DNA of 64,000 nt from Proteles cristata cristata (GCA_017311185.1 JAESUZ010002597.1:199001-263000), one strand, 5' to 3'. Numbered from the stretch's first letter, positions 1 through 11,084 are shown. The notes: generated by a model not told the origin, from the sequence alone. Translations and numbers: made by a program.

Positions 1-174
1 CCTTGAAAGTTTGACCTCTAACCTACCATGCGGCTACACAGTCTCCTTCCTCTCCTGCAGAACCGGAGATTAGGGGATTTTCACAAGCGCTGTGCAAAGA
101 ACTGTTCCTCTACAGGTGGAGATCTTGCTAGGGGAGAATCTTGCCAGACGGCTTTTAAATTTCCGTTCCTCCAC
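1..174. other. Unique sequence, nothing recognised
   Basis: Mixed-composition single-copy sequence leading into a MIR. No open frame, tandem repeat or mobile-element hallmark was seen. Confidence 0.5.
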
Positions 175-355
175 GTATCAGCTGCATGACCCTGGCCAAA
201 TTACTTAGCTTCTCTGAGCTTCTGTTTCTTCGTATAATGGAGATGATAGTGGTTCTTACGTTGGAGGTTGTTGTGGAGATCAAGTGAGATAATGCAAGTT
301 AGATACTTACCATGGTGCCCGGACACAGTAAGTGCTCAATTAACATTTGTGTATT
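175..355 (+). repeat. MIR SINE, 3' two-thirds
   Basis: The order of motifs is that of MIR: a 'ctgtgacctTGGgcAA'-like core, a decayed 'cctcagtttcctcatctgtaaaatgg' box, 'gttgttgtggagatcaagtgagataatgcaa', then 'agtaagtgctcaattaacattt' and a tail of TTA triplets. MIR is an ancient mammalian tRNA-derived SINE mobilised by L2. The TTA tail runs straight into the tandem array that follows. Confidence 0.8.
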
Positions 356-1338
356 ATTATTAGGATGTATAACCTATATATTATTATAATACATATTTTT
401 ATTATTATATATCATTTATATATAAGTATAATAAAGGAGCAAGGCTATTATTACTACTATTAGTAGTATATATTCTATATATTAGCATAATACATATATT
501 TATTACTATTCCTTATTTGTACTTGAGTGTAATAAATAAACAGAATTATTATTATTATTATTAGTAGTATATATGTCCTATATATTAGTATAATACATTT
601 ATTTATTACTATATCTTATTTACCTCTGAGTATAAAAAACACCAGAGGCACCTGGGTGGTTCGGTCAGTTGAGCATCTGACTCTTGATTTCAGCTCAGGT
701 CATGATCCCATGGTTGTGGGATCAAGCCCCGTGTCAGGCTCTGTGCTGAGTTACCCCCTTGCCCCTCTCCCCTGCTCATGCTCTCTCTCTCTAAAACCAA
801 ATAAATAAAAATAAACAGGATTATTACTCTTACCATTATTATTAGTATATATACCCTATGCATTAGTACAATACATATATTCATTATTATAACTTATTTA
901 CCTGTGAGTATAATAAACGACCAAAATTATTATTATTACTATTATTAGTAGTATATATATCCTATCTATTAGTGTAATACACATATTTATTTTTATATCT
1001 TATTTACATGTGAGCATAATAGGTAAACAGGATTACTACTATTACCATTAGTATTAGTATATATATATCCTATATATGAGTATAATACATATATTCATTG
1101 TTATAACTTATTGATCTGTGAGTATAATAAATAACCAGGGTTATTATTATTATTACTATTAGTAGTAGTATATATTCTATATATTAGTGTAATACACATA
1201 TTTACTATTATATCTTATTTACATATGACCGTAAGAGATAAACAAGATTATTACTATTACTATTATTATTAGTATATATATCCTATACATGAGTATAACA
1301 CATGTTTATCATATTGTTTACGTACAAGTATAAACAGG
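353..1338. repeat. AT-rich tandem array, ~105-bp units, about eight copies
   Basis: Units start near 353, 445, 545, 820, 926, 1032, 1141 and 1247 and measure 100-109 bp (the last is shorter). Each has an ATTATT(A/T) run, an AGTATATAT...CCTAT box, 'tataatacata', a TTATTTAC box, 'gagtataataaa' and 'aaacagg'. Two variants are visible: type A has TAGTAGTATAT and TATCTTATTTAC, type B has TATTAGTATATAT and TTATAACTTA. After the first copies they alternate B-A-B-A-B, a two-unit higher-order repeat of about 215 bp. A SINE interrupts the third unit. Confidence 0.85.
645..816 (+). mobile_element. Carnivore tRNA-derived SINE, shortened, inside the tandem array
   Basis: Head AGGCACCTGGGTGGTTCGGTC, the 'caggtcatgatcc' segment and a CT-run followed by AAATAAATAAA identify it. 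The middle 'agcctggagcctgcttcggattctgtg' segment is missing, so it is a shorter or older variant. Flanks 'tataaaaaacaccag' and 'aaataaaaataaacagg' are a possible degenerate target duplication made of array sequence. Confidence 0.85.
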
Positions 1339-2835
1339 ATTATTATTACTACTCTTCTAATTACTATTTAATATTGTTCCTAAACTCCCATCATGCTCTC
1401 AGAGGGCGCCGTCCGATTAATCTCCAAACTGGCAATTGTGTAGAAAGCTTGGTGGGCACACCATGTCCTGGGGGTCTGCCCATCGGAGCCTTCGGTGCCT
1501 CAGAGATGGGAGAGAAATGTTCCCACACTGCTCTCTCTTCCTTGAGCCTGGTTCCCCCTCTGCCGTTACCCGGCAAGTATTTACTAAGCAAATCCTCAAT
1601 CGACTTCCCAAGCAAGGGAGCTGCAGTTAATTTCACATGCCAAGGGAGAGCCACGGCTCCGCATTAGTGTCCTAATTTATGAAGAGTGAAATACACTCCA
1701 TCGTGGCCACCCGGTTCAGGCGAGGGGATAATAGAACAGCAAGCAACACCATGCCAAGTCACTCAAATTGTATACAATAAAATTCAGCAATATTTAAAAG
1801 TAATTCGGCTCATTGGAACCTTCTAGACATTCCAAAACTCAGTAATCACTAAAGCACGCAGTGCAATGAATAAAATGAAACTGTGACCCAGGATTTCACC
1901 ATTTATTTAGAACCGAGAAACTGAAAATTGCTCTCTCTAACCGATAGGCCGAAAGTTATGACTTCATTCACTTAAGCATTTTACATAAGGCAATTCTCTG
2001 ATGATAAATCACATTGAAATTGATTTCAGTTTAAAAATGAAAAAAAAATCCCGCATTAACACGGGGAAGCTAAGAGATCTGTGGATCTGAATTATCGGGG
2101 GGCTCATGCTGAAACAAATTGAAAAATAAGCTCGTAGTCACTTTTAGAAAATAAATCTGCTCCTCAGAACCACCCATTATGCATGGAAAAATAAACTGCC
2201 TCTCATTTCATTAGGAGAGCTCATTTGCATCAACATTTATACTTACATATGTAATAATGCATGGTCCCGGCCTGAATACAAGGTGGTAATTCAATCAAAA
2301 AGCTCCATTGATATGCTATCATAAACAGCAAAAATGGAAACAGAGCCCTGGGAATAAATCACCCTCTTACTATTCAGCTGGGACCATACGGGGCTATTTT
2401 ACACTACATGCATTGGTGCAATATTTCACAAATAGAAAACATGGCATTTTCCCTTTATTTACTGACACGTGGCTGTTGAACTGGTAGCTTGTAGCACTCC
2501 AGCAGCTGGAGGGATGGATCCCAGTGGTGGAATCAGACGGCACGCAATGACAATAAGGCAATTACAATTTTTTTAATTAAAATAATTTTAATCAAAGTTT
2601 TGAGAGAAAAAAAAGCCACTTGAAATTTTAATCCAAAGCATGAGGTTTCCACACGCATCTCCATTTGGAGGGAAGGAGCCCTGGTGAAAATTAGCATCGT
2701 TTTCAAAGCAGCAATATTTTCAGTTGCTAATTAGACATCTTCTCTTGGCTGATCGTATAATTTAGACAACGGATAAGTGGCATTTTACCAGGCTCTACAA
2801 GGCTGTTTCTTAGAACGTGTTGAGTAATCTTGGTG
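1339..2835. other. Unique block, possibly constrained noncoding
   Basis: About 1.5 kb free of recognised repeats, AT-rich but not low complexity. It contains an octamer-like CTCATTTGCAT near 2219, TTTTTAATTAAAATAATTTTAATC near 2570 (several TAAT homeodomain cores) and GCTAATTAGAC near 2727. Open frames on both strands at 1391-1667 overlap one another and resemble no family. The density of intact AT motifs without repeats is what long-range enhancers often look like, but this is inference only. Confidence 0.35.
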
Positions 2836-3025
2836 GTGTTGAGCATCCCTCTGTCTAGAATAGTCCTCCTCTGCACTCTCCTGCACCTGACTCCTTGTCA
2901 TTCAATTCTGCATGCCTTTTCTCAGAGAGGCTTCCCTGATCACTCTGTCACTGACGCTCACTACCCATCATTCTATTACATCATCCTGGTTCTTATTTAT
3001 TTTTTAAAAATTATTTGTATTTTTA
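2836..3025 (+). repeat. L2 (LINE-2) 3' region fragment
   Basis: Contains the L2 hallmark 'tctcagagaggcttccctgatcactctg' followed by the decayed 'cccatcattctattacatcatcctggttctt' segment. The orientation matches the strand on which L2 ends in AATAAATATTTGTTGAATGAA. Confidence 0.7.
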
Positions 3026-3035
3026 ATTTTATTTT

Positions 3036-3196
3036 CTAAAAGTTTATTTATTTTTGAGAGGGACGGGGGCAGAGAGGGGGGCACAGAGGATCTCTGACAA
3101 CACAGAGCCTGACGCGAGGCTCGAACCCATGCACTGGGAGATCATGACCTGAGCCAAAGTCGGACACTTACCCTACTGAGCCACCCAGGTGCCCCT
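3036..3196 (-). mobile_element. Felid SINE (CanSINE), antisense
   Basis: Reads AAGTTTATTTATTTTTGAGAG, then 'cacagagcctgacgcgaggctcgaaccc' and 'actgagccacccaggtgcccc', the reverse complement of the felid SINE. It is internally deleted in the CT-rich middle. Confidence 0.9.
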
Positions 3197-3225
3197 CCTA
3201 TTTTTTTTTTTTTGTATTTATTGTA

Positions 3226-4150
3226 GAGATTTTTAAGCATATTCAAAAGTAAGGAGAATAACAGAATGAGTCTTAGCCATCGCGTTCTCCTCTGCCCACT
3301 GCCCACCACCTCTTCTTTATACTAAGCAGAACATCATGTCCTTCCATCTGAAAGTATTTCGGGGTATTTCTCTGAGACATAAGGACTTTAAAAAAAATAA
3401 TCAAATCCAAAAAAATTATCACATCTAAAAAAATTAACAATATCGCAGCTGAAAACTTAAGAATAATTACTATCGATGTCATGACATCACCACATCACCA
3501 GGCAAATGTTCACATTTACCCAACTTGGTGGAATCCAGACCCAAAAGAGACTTGTAATTTTCTACATCATATCAGGCTCTCTTGACCTTTGGGTTTTATC
3601 TCTTTCTCTTTTTTAACTTGCAGGAGTTTTTTGAGGGGGGAGACTATGGTTGTGTTAAAGAAGCTAGGTCATTTGTTGTGTAGAGCCTTTCACCATTTAG
3701 ATTTGCCGACTGCATCCTGTGGGTCACGTGACAAGTTTTGGCGTCCCTTGTGGGTCCTGTAAATTGGTAGTTAGGTCTAGAAGCTCGATCAGATTCAAGT
3801 TCAATATGTTTTTGCAAGGTCGTTTCATTGATAGTGTGGTGTTCTTTCATTAGGAAGTGTACAATGTCTGTTGTTTCTCTTTCTGTAACATTACTATTCA
3901 TTGATGACCGTTGCCTAGATTCGTTGATTCATTAAGCCTTACAGTATAGTGATGGTCCACTTCCAAACATTCTTTCTTCATTTATTCACTAGAAAACTTC
4001 TATAAGGAAAAGCTTTTCTTCATCAGCTATATGGATACCCTGAGATCCAGGTCATATAGAAAATGTAAGATAGATGCTTGATTTATCAGTTTTTGCAAAG
4101 ATTTAAGTGGTTCCCTAGAATCTCCCAAGAGACCAGTGACCCAATGATTG
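3226..4150. repeat. Ancient LINE-1-type 3' region relic
   Basis: Segments 'aaggagaataacagaatgag', 'catcatgtccttccatctgaaagtatttc', 'gagacataaggacttta', 'taaattggtagttaggtctaga' and 'gatgaccgttgcctagattcgttgattcatta' occur in the order known from an old mammalian L1M-type 3' UTR. I cannot name the subfamily or fix its orientation confidently. It is heavily diverged. Confidence 0.6.
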
Positions 4151-4604
4151 ATCTATAACTATCTATCATCCATCTACCTATCTACAACCAAAGTGTCCTT
4201 GTTTGTAAATAAATTTATTTATGTGAACATACGAGTTTAGTTAAAAAAAGATTAAATTAAATTATAGGGGAAGTAGGACAAAGATATGTCCCAAATTGGG
4301 AAAGTCTTAAGTAAGTGACAGGAGTTGGGAAAATGTTGCCTTAGAAAGCAGATCTCACCAGAGTTGGGTAGGGGGTACGAAGAACTGGGTTTGATGCACA
4401 TCATTCAGCATTATAAGCGTATCTAACATGGAACTGATCCATCAAAAGAGGAGGGTCAGCTTGGAACTCGGGGAGCACTGATAGGAGGAGGCAGAATGGG
4501 CTGGGTCTAGAGGAGACGATGGGCCTGTTCCATCAAGTACAGACTTCTGATGTCCTTGCAGGTCCAGCCTACAAAGGGGACATGGGCACTGGGCTGTCCT
4601 CACA
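4151..4604. other. Unique sequence, nothing recognised
   Basis: Contains a short TCTATC/CATC-rich run near 4155-4190 and otherwise ordinary single-copy sequence. No gene or repeat family could be assigned. Confidence 0.4.
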
Positions 4605-4902
4605 TTTTTTTTATCCATTCATCTGGCAATGGATGCTTATGTTGTTTGTCCATCTTGGCTATTGTGAATAATGCTGCAATGAGCATGCGGTGCAGATATA
4701 TCATCGAGAGAGTGGTTTCATTTCCTTAGATAAATACCCAGGAGTGGAATTGTTGGATCACATGGTAGGTCTACTTTTAACTTTGGGGGTGGGGGGAGAA
4801 CGTCCATACTGTTTTCTATATTGGTTGTACCGATCGCATTCTTACCGAGAGTCCCCCAGCTTTCTCTCTTCTCCACATCCTCCTCAACACTTGCTATCGC
4901 TT

Positions 4903-4933
<31 letters not shown>

Positions 4934-5345
4934 TGAGAAGGGCCATTCTAATGGTATCTCATTGTGGTTTTGATTTGCATGTCGCTGATGTTAGTGGAGT
5001 TCGGCACTTTTTCATGTACCTGTTGGCCATTTGTATGTCTTTTGGGGGGAAAAATATGTCTATACAGTTATATTGTCCATTTTTTTTTCAGATTTTTTTT
5101 TGCTATTGAGTTGTATGAGTTTCTTATATGTTTTAGTTATTAACCTCTTATCAGATATATGGTTTGCAAATACCTTCTGCCATTCTGTGTGTTGCCCTTT
5201 CATTTTGTTTATGGTTTTCTTTGCTGCGCAGAAGCTTTTTAGTTTAACATAGTCCCACTTGTCTGTTTTTTGCTTTTGTTGCTTGTACTTGTGATGTCAT
5301 ATCCAAAAAAGTCATTGCCAAGACCAATGTCAAAGAGCTTTTCCC
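4605..5345 (-). mobile_element. LINE-1 fragment, antisense (end of ORF2 and 3' UTR)
   Basis: The plus strand carries 'ttggctattgtgaataatgctgcaatgag', 'tctcattgtggttttgatttgcatgtc' and 'gctgttggccatttgtatgtc', reverse complements of the L1 ORF2 C-terminal coding segment. On the minus strand it would encode the end of reverse-transcriptase ORF2 but is full of stops. A TTTTG/T-rich expansion lies near 4900-4935. No target duplication was found. Confidence 0.9.
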
Positions 5346-5359
5346 TTATATTTTCTTCC

Positions 5360-5668
5360 GTCGCCCTCTTTGAGGTTAGGCATGGCCATGAGATTTGCAT
5401 TGGCCAATAAAACATGAGCCAATGTGACCCCAGTGAACAGCTTGTCATGTGCTCTCCCTCTGCCACTACAATGTGCAACATTCCGAGGGCGCCTGTTCCC
5501 TTGGCTCAGGTCCCAGAGTGAGGGCGATACAGATTGGAGCCCCGTATGCAGTCTGCAGAGGACATGGAGCAGCAGTATGGAATGAGCACTGTGGAGTTAA
5601 GCCATTAAGATTCGGGAGTGTGTATTACTGCACTATAACTCAGGCTGCGCTGACTGATACAAGTAGGC
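5360..5668 (+). repeat. Ancient interspersed repeat, group A
   Basis: Carries 'ggccatgagatttgcattggccaataaaacatgagc', 'aagccattaagattcgggagtgtgtattactgcactataac' and ends in 'gctgactgatac'. The same motif order recurs at 43440-44035 and 63170-63805, so this is a dispersed family. I recognise the pattern as a common old mammalian repeat but cannot name it safely. Confidence 0.55.
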
Positions 5669-5699
5669 ATGGGTGAGTGAATGGCTGGGTGGGAATTGA

Positions 5700-5897
5700 G
5701 TGCCTCAACCATGGCACTATTGACATCTGGCCTCCATAGTTCTCTGTGATGCAGAGTTAGCCACACCCCTGGCTTTTACCCATCAGGGGCCAGTGCCACT
5801 CCCTCCCTGAGTTGCAACAATCAAAAATGTTTCTAGACATTATTAAATGATCCTGGGTTGGGGGTGCACATTCACCCCCATTTGAGAAGCACGGTCC
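5700..5897. mobile_element. MER5A-like hAT-Charlie nonautonomous DNA transposon
   Basis: Motifs in order: 'ggcactattgacatctggcc', 'attctctgtgatgcagag'-like box, 'cagtgccactccctccctgagttgcaacaatcaaaaatgt', 'tctagacatta' and 'cacccccatttgagaagcac'. This is the standard MER5A series; nearly the whole ~190-bp element is present. Confidence 0.85.
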
Positions 5898-6369
5898 AGA
5901 CAGAACACAGAAACTTGCATCAGGGTGAGGCTGGAAAAGCAGAGAATGAAGGAGAATGGGGCAGGAAAAGACAAGAAAACAGCCCATGACAAGCAGTTTA
6001 GGCTGGGAACAGACGTCATCAAATTTGTGCTTTGGAAAGATCGTCCTGGCTGTTCTGGATCATGCTAACATTTCCAGGCCTCTTGCCAGTGACCCCTATC
6101 CTTGAGAAGTGACATGTGGGGATGGTGCCCGAGTCACGAGTCTTCATTAGTGTGAACTGGTGTGTTGGTTAGGGTGAGCTTGGCCCAAACAGGGTCTGTC
6201 ACCACTGGGTTCAAGATGAGTTTCTGGAAGCTAAGCTACACTGTGGTGACAGCCCCCATTTACTAGATGAGGAAATACAAGCTCAGCTAACAGAAGTCAC
6301 TTCGCAAGGCAGCATCGCTAAGAAATCCACCAAGGTGATAACAGGTACAGGATTGAGGACTTTTTACTT
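5898..6369. other. Unique sequence with a weak MIR-like segment (6245-6352, minus)
   Basis: Around 6255-6350 'cccatttactagatgaggaaatacaagctcag' resembles the reverse complement of the MIR 'cctcagtttcctcatctgtaaaatggg' box. The rest is single-copy sequence without visible function. Confidence 0.45.
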
Positions 6370-6582
6370 ACTTATTTTTAATTTTTTTAATGTTTATTTT
6401 TGAGAGAAAGAACAAGCAGAGAGGGGCAGAGAGAGAAAGAGAGAGATACAGAATCTGAAACAGGGTCCAGGCTCTGAGCTCTCAGCACAGAGTATGACGC
6501 GGGGCTCGAACCCACAAACTGTGAGATCATGATCTGAGCTGAAGTCAGATGCTTAACTGACTGAGCCACCCAGGAGCTCTGA
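6370..6582 (-). mobile_element. Felid SINE, antisense
   Basis: TTTTTTTAATGTTTATTTTTGAGAG tail, 'acgcggggctcgaacccacaaactgtgagatcatgatctgagc' and 'actgagccacccagg' head. Flanks 'tgaggactttttac' and 'tgagaactttttaa' are a probable target-site duplication with mismatches. Confidence 0.92.
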
Positions 6583-6756
6583 CTGAGAACTTTTTAAATG
6601 CAGGACCTTTGCTTGACTCCAGAGAGCAGCAAGTATGGATTTTAGATCAGTTAAAAGAGAGAACTTTCTGACACTGAGTCATCATTAAAGTAGAATTTCC
6701 TCCTCATAGTCTTACATGGGGCTTGTACATGTCAGAGAGTCTTCAAGAAGCTTTAC

Positions 6757-6966
6757 TGGGGTGCTTGGGTGGCTCAGTAGGTTAAGCATCCAACTTTTAA
6801 TTTCAGCTCAGGTCATGATCCCACGGGTTGGAGAGATCGTGTCAGGCATCGGGCTCTGGGCTGACAGCGCGGAGCCTGCTTGGGTCCTGTTCCCTTCTCC
6901 CTGACTGTCCTCTGCTTGTGTGCTCTCTCTTTCTCTCTCTCTCAAAATAAATAAACATTTTTTTTA
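6757..6966 (+). mobile_element. Felid SINE, sense
   Basis: Head GGGGTGCTTGGGTGGCTCAGT, 'tcagctcaggtcatgatcccac', then CT-rich region and AAAATAAATAAACATTTTT. Flanks 'agaagctttact' and 'agaagccttatc' form a degenerate target duplication. Confidence 0.92.
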
Positions 6967-6979
6967 AGAGAAGCCTTAT

Positions 6980-7175
6980 CAATATTCCCTCACTTAATCC
7001 TCATGACACCCTGGCTGGCAGGTCCTATTGTTATCCCCGTTTTATGGATGGAGAAAATGAGGCAGAGAGTTTACATAATCCATCCAAACTGCAGAGCTGG
7101 GATTCAAATATGATTGGTCCCTACTCCGAACCTCTCTGCTGTGCTACCTCTTAGTAGAAGCCGTAGGATGTAGTG
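6980..7175 (-). repeat. MIR SINE, antisense
   Basis: Reverse-complement MIR order: 'cttaatcctcatgacaccctgg', 'ttgttatccccgttttatggatggagaaaatgaggcagag', 'cagagctgggattcaaat', ending near 'cctctctgctgtgctacc'. Confidence 0.85.
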
Positions 7176-7489
7176 GGCTTCCAACCCCCAGAAATTTAAG
7201 CCAAGGCTGCTAAGTTTTACCAAATGAGATAGGACGTGTGAAAACACATTGTGCAGCACTTACTGCATACCAAATGCCCAACCCATGGAAACCATCCTTT
7301 GGTGGGGGGGTAAGGGGGGGTCCAGCACAGATGCTGAGAGCACTGGAAGTCTCTCGAGGCCCCTTCCAACTGGTGCTATAAGCACCCCCGCAGGAAGCGT
7401 GACAGCCCAGCACCGTCCGGGGCTAGTCTCTCCAGGGGAAAGCAAATGGCTTGGATAAGCACCACAGCCCAGGAACGGGACAGCTTACC
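7176..7489. other. Unique sequence, nothing recognised
   Basis: Overlapping open frames of 61-69 codons exist on both strands around 7210-7458 but include a TGGGGGGG run and show no family signature or exon structure. Confidence 0.4.
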
Positions 7490-7744
7490 AGGTGTGGCAC
7501 CTGCTGTGTGGCAGGCCCCGTTCTAAGCACATAGTGGACATTAACCCTTTCGATCCCCCACCCCCCACCCCCACTCAGGCACTGTTATTGCTGACGGCTT
7601 ACGGATGGGGAAACAGAAGCTAGAGAAGTTGAAGCGACTTGTGCACGTGATTCTACTGGAAGAGGTGAGATGAGACTCCGTTTTTTATACAAGGATGCTG
7701 ACATTATAGGCTCAAATCCAGTCCTGAAGCTGCTGCCTCGTTTA
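7490..7744 (-). repeat. MIR SINE, antisense
   Basis: Begins with 'cacctgctgtgtggcaggccccgttctaagcac' and continues with 'actgttattgctgacggcttacggatggggaaacagaag', the reverse complement of MIR. A C-rich expansion (CCCCCACCCCCCACCCCC) sits near 7555-7573. Confidence 0.75.
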
Positions 7745-7757
7745 AAATTTCAATAAA

Positions 7758-7971
7758 ACCGGGGTGCCTGGGTGGCTCAGTCAGTTGAGCGTCCGACTTT
7801 GGCTCAGGTCATGATCTCATGGTTCGTGGGTTCGAGACCTGCGTCGGGCTCTGTGCTGACAGCTCGGAGCCTGGAGCCTGCTTTGGATTCTGTGTCTCCC
7901 TCTCTCTCTGCCCTCCCCTGCTTGTGCTGTCTCTCTCTCTCTCTCAGAAATAAATGAAAGGTTAAAAAAAT
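7758..7971 (+). mobile_element. Felid SINE, sense, with 13-bp target duplication
   Basis: Head GGGGTGCCTGGGTGGCTCAG and CT-rich body. AAATTTCAATAAA occurs at 7745-7757 and 7972-7984, an exact target-site duplication that fixes both ends. Confidence 0.96.
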
Positions 7972-7984
7972 AAATTTCAATAAA

Positions 7985-8734
7985 TCAGGCCCAGACATTA
8001 CAGGTGAGAAGAGAAGGTCGGAGAAAGTGGAGAAGGTCAGAGACATTCAAGAAAGGGGTGTTCACCTGTCAGTGATATGGTGAGCAGCCACCTGGGTCAT
8101 GAGAGCTGTGGTGACAAAGAGGCTCTGTGATTATTTTTAAGGAGCTCAGAGCCCAGGCAGGGAGCAAGGAGACATGGCAAGCAGTTTCTCAAAATGAAGA
8201 GAGAAGGCGGTTGGTGCCATCACGGAACGGGACAGGGCTCTTCTAGGCTGCTGCCTCTTGACCTTTCAGCCATTTGCTGTGCGCCTAATCTGCATTCCTT
8301 CTTTTAATTCTATAAGCAGCAAGAAACAAAGCCAACTTTACAAGTGGGATTCCAAATGGCCTCCACCATTCATAGAGGCCCTGGAGACTAAGGAATGCTT
8401 CATTTATTAACCATCTCCTCTGCAAACATGCACACACATGTGCGTGCATCCACACACTCGTACACACACACACACGTGCACGTGCACACATGTACATCAG
8501 GAAAAGGAATCAGTAGTGCTCCTATTGCTTCAAGGACTTAGGAATCCTGAGGGTCAGGTGGGAGGAGCAGAGGCCAGAGTCTGGACGTTTCCACTATCCC
8601 CCTGTTTAAGCACCTGCTGTGTGCCACGCACTGGGATTCGTTTTAAAGCTAGAGGTTTAAACTAGTGTGTGAGGTGCCGTGGGAGCCCAGGGAGAAATGA
8701 CTGAGTGTATCTCTTTGTTGCATGGTCACTGGAG
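7985..8734. other. Unique sequence with a CA-rich microsatellite
   Basis: An imperfect (CA)n/(TG)n tract occupies about 8429-8492. Near 8588-8630 'aagcacctgctgtgtgccacgcactggg' is a short L2- or MIR-like scrap. No coding evidence. Confidence 0.5.
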
Positions 8735-8832
8735 GAAGGACTCTGTCTTCTTTACCCTTCAGATCCCCAGGGCCTAGCAAAGTCTACCACACAGAATTGG
8801 CTAACACTACACGTCTCTTGAACAGATGAATG
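8735..8832 (+). repeat. L2 3' end fragment
   Basis: 'ggactctgtcttctttacccttcagatccccagggcctagcaaag' parallels the L2 terminal segment 'gactgtgtctgttttgttcatc...atccccagcgcctagcac'. It is followed by 'ttgaacagatgaatgg', the decayed end repeat. Confidence 0.65.
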
Positions 8833-10710
8833 GAGAGGTACGTGACCTTGGCCAAGGTCTTGCTAGCATGAGGATCTTATGACCACACAGAGGGATAGCC
8901 TGTGGAAGGATCTAGTCACTGAATGTATGGGAGAGCCTTCTAGGAATGCAAGGCAAGTGGCCCATTTCCTAGGGAAAGAACATTCTCTCTGACAACGTAC
9001 ATACTTACCAGATCTCCGGCGGCAATAAGAATACATTGCATGGTACAGTTCTCCAATTTTATTTGTACTTTGTGGCTTGCAAGAAAGTGAGCAAGGCAAA
9101 GTTTCCTCCTCCTCCGACACCCACCAAGGAGTCCCACAGAGCATTGCAGGCTGTCCCCGTCACCACAGATGAGCCCGTAGGCAGCCCGCGGTCCCTGCCT
9201 CCGTTGGCCTCTTCAGCAGATGCAATAAAAACCTTTCACTGGTTGACAACGAAAAGGCCTCAACTGCTGGGTAATTCAGGAAGACTCTTTCTCATTTTAA
9301 TTGGTTTCCTAATTGGACTGTTTATGGGATGTGCAACAGCCCGGGATGAAAAGGCTAGGGCGAGCAATTATGTGCCTGGCATTCCTATCTGGCAGGAGTT
9401 AATAGTTTAATAACAAGAAGGAGAAGCCCCTGAAGTTCGCCGGAATGCTGTGGTTTTGTTCTCCAGAAATACCTCGATTCCAAACAGTCCCCCAAGTCAG
9501 AAATGATGTCAAGCTGTGCTTACCCAGGAGCAAGTTGGTACTTCGTGAGTCTTTGGGTTCCTCTTTGATTTAGTGGAACGTGCAGAACGGGGGCTCTCGG
9601 GGACCTGTCAGGCTTATAATGGTGGACTCCCTCCTTGGCTGCAGATGAGGGGGTAAGCCGGGCCCTTGATGGGCCTGATTGATTCTCTGGAACGAAGGTT
9701 TGTCTTCCCTGGCGGGATGGATGACTTCATTCTGGTAGATGAGGTCACCCGAGTCAAGGCAATAAAGCGTCTGATATTCACATGAAAGCCGGTTTTCAAA
9801 GCAGCTTCTGAAGGAAAGCCTCACCGCGGCCCCCATTTGCCTACACTCCATCAGCAGGCTGTGTCTGCACGAAGACCCTTCTGTCCTTGGGACAATTTAT
9901 TCTGGCATGAAACCCTTCTCCCCACCACCAAACAAACTCTGAAGCCAAATTGGACGGCTCTAATTTATAAAAATTTGGAGAGGGGGTGTCGTGCAGAAAA
10001 AGTATCCGGAATGACTCAGATGTGTGGCTGAAAGAGGCCAAATGCCATTTTCCCAAAGGAAAGCGTATTCTAATCGTTGCCACATCATTTCAGCTGGGTC
10101 CTCGGCTGCTTTAAACAAGCTCACTTGTCTTTTTCAGTCCCTGGTATCAATTTTCTGGTAGAGAAATGGCAGACTGGGAACGTAGCTTTGGCCTAATCCT
10201 GTAGATTACAAGTAACTTTTTCAATAACGCTACTGCACCAACTTATGTCCGCAACACTGCAGGGGGTGGGGGGAAAGGTTTAGATTTGGGGAAGGACAGA
10301 CAGGAATTTTTTTTTCAAGAAAGGAATAAGAAAAGATGATCTCCGCCTGTGACCACAAATTTGAAATCTTAGCCCAAAGGGCAAAGTCTGTTTATGATTT
10401 GGGTTTTGAGCTGATCTCACTTGGCCTCATTTCATGTGCTTTCTACACACTGGTTCAGCGCTTGGTGCTTGGTGGGGGATCTGAGTGATTAGCCAGCTTC
10501 CCCACGGATTGGTTTGTTAAATGATAAACAGTACCCACCCCAATGCTAAATAAGGAAATCCTGCATTTCCTAGAAACTGAGATGCTCTCAGTTCCAAGGT
10601 CAACATTGCCTTATGCCTCTTTGAGAAAGGAAGACACCCTGGTGTTTAAACCAAATCTCAAAACCTTCTCACCATTTGGAATTTTTGTTGAAGTTTTGGT
10701 GAGATTAATT
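8833..10710. other. Long unique block, possibly constrained noncoding
   Basis: Nearly 1.9 kb without recognised repeats. The stretch 9215-10110 is rich in homeodomain-like cores, for example TTTTAATTGGTTTCCTAATTGG near 9296 and TCTAATTTATAAAAATTTGG near 9959. A forward open frame of 124 codons at 9036-9410 and shorter reverse frames at 9570-10083 have no protein-family resemblance. I read this as a candidate cis-regulatory region rather than exon. Confidence 0.35.
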
Positions 10711-10719
10711 TAAAAAAAA

Positions 10720-10907
10720 ATTTTTTTAATGTTTATTTATTTATGACGGGGGAGGGGCAGAGAGAGAGGAAGACACAGAATCCGAAGCAGGCTCCAGGCT
10801 CTGAGCTGTCAGCAAGAGCCCCACACGGGGGCTTGAACCCATGAACCACGAGACCATGACCCAAGCAGAAGTCGAACGCTTAATGGACTGAGCCACCCAG
10901 GCGCCCC
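10720..10907 (-). mobile_element. Felid SINE, antisense
   Basis: TTTTTTTAATGTTTATTTATTTATGACG tail then 'cgggggcttgaacccatgaaccacgagaccatgaccc' and 'ctgagccacccaggcgcccc' head. Confidence 0.93.
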
Positions 10908-11084
10908 AGGAGCTTTATTTAGACATAGATTTTCACCGTACATCACCCTCAGCATTCATAAAAAATGAACGTGGGGTATATCACTTAAGACAATGACAAC
11001 CAGGTCATGATGACAGCTTGGCCAGAAGCAATGGTAAGAAGCCATCAGTCGAAAGACGCTGACGACTTCAGAGCTGTTCAAACT

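Noticed and set aside
353..1338. CRISPR-like array
   Set aside because: Units are contiguous tandem repeats with no unique spacers, in a mammalian genome.
8429..8497. Cys/Val/His-rich peptide frames at microsatellites (8285-8497, 42419-42685, 47998-48201)
   Set aside because: They are translations of CA/TG repeats.
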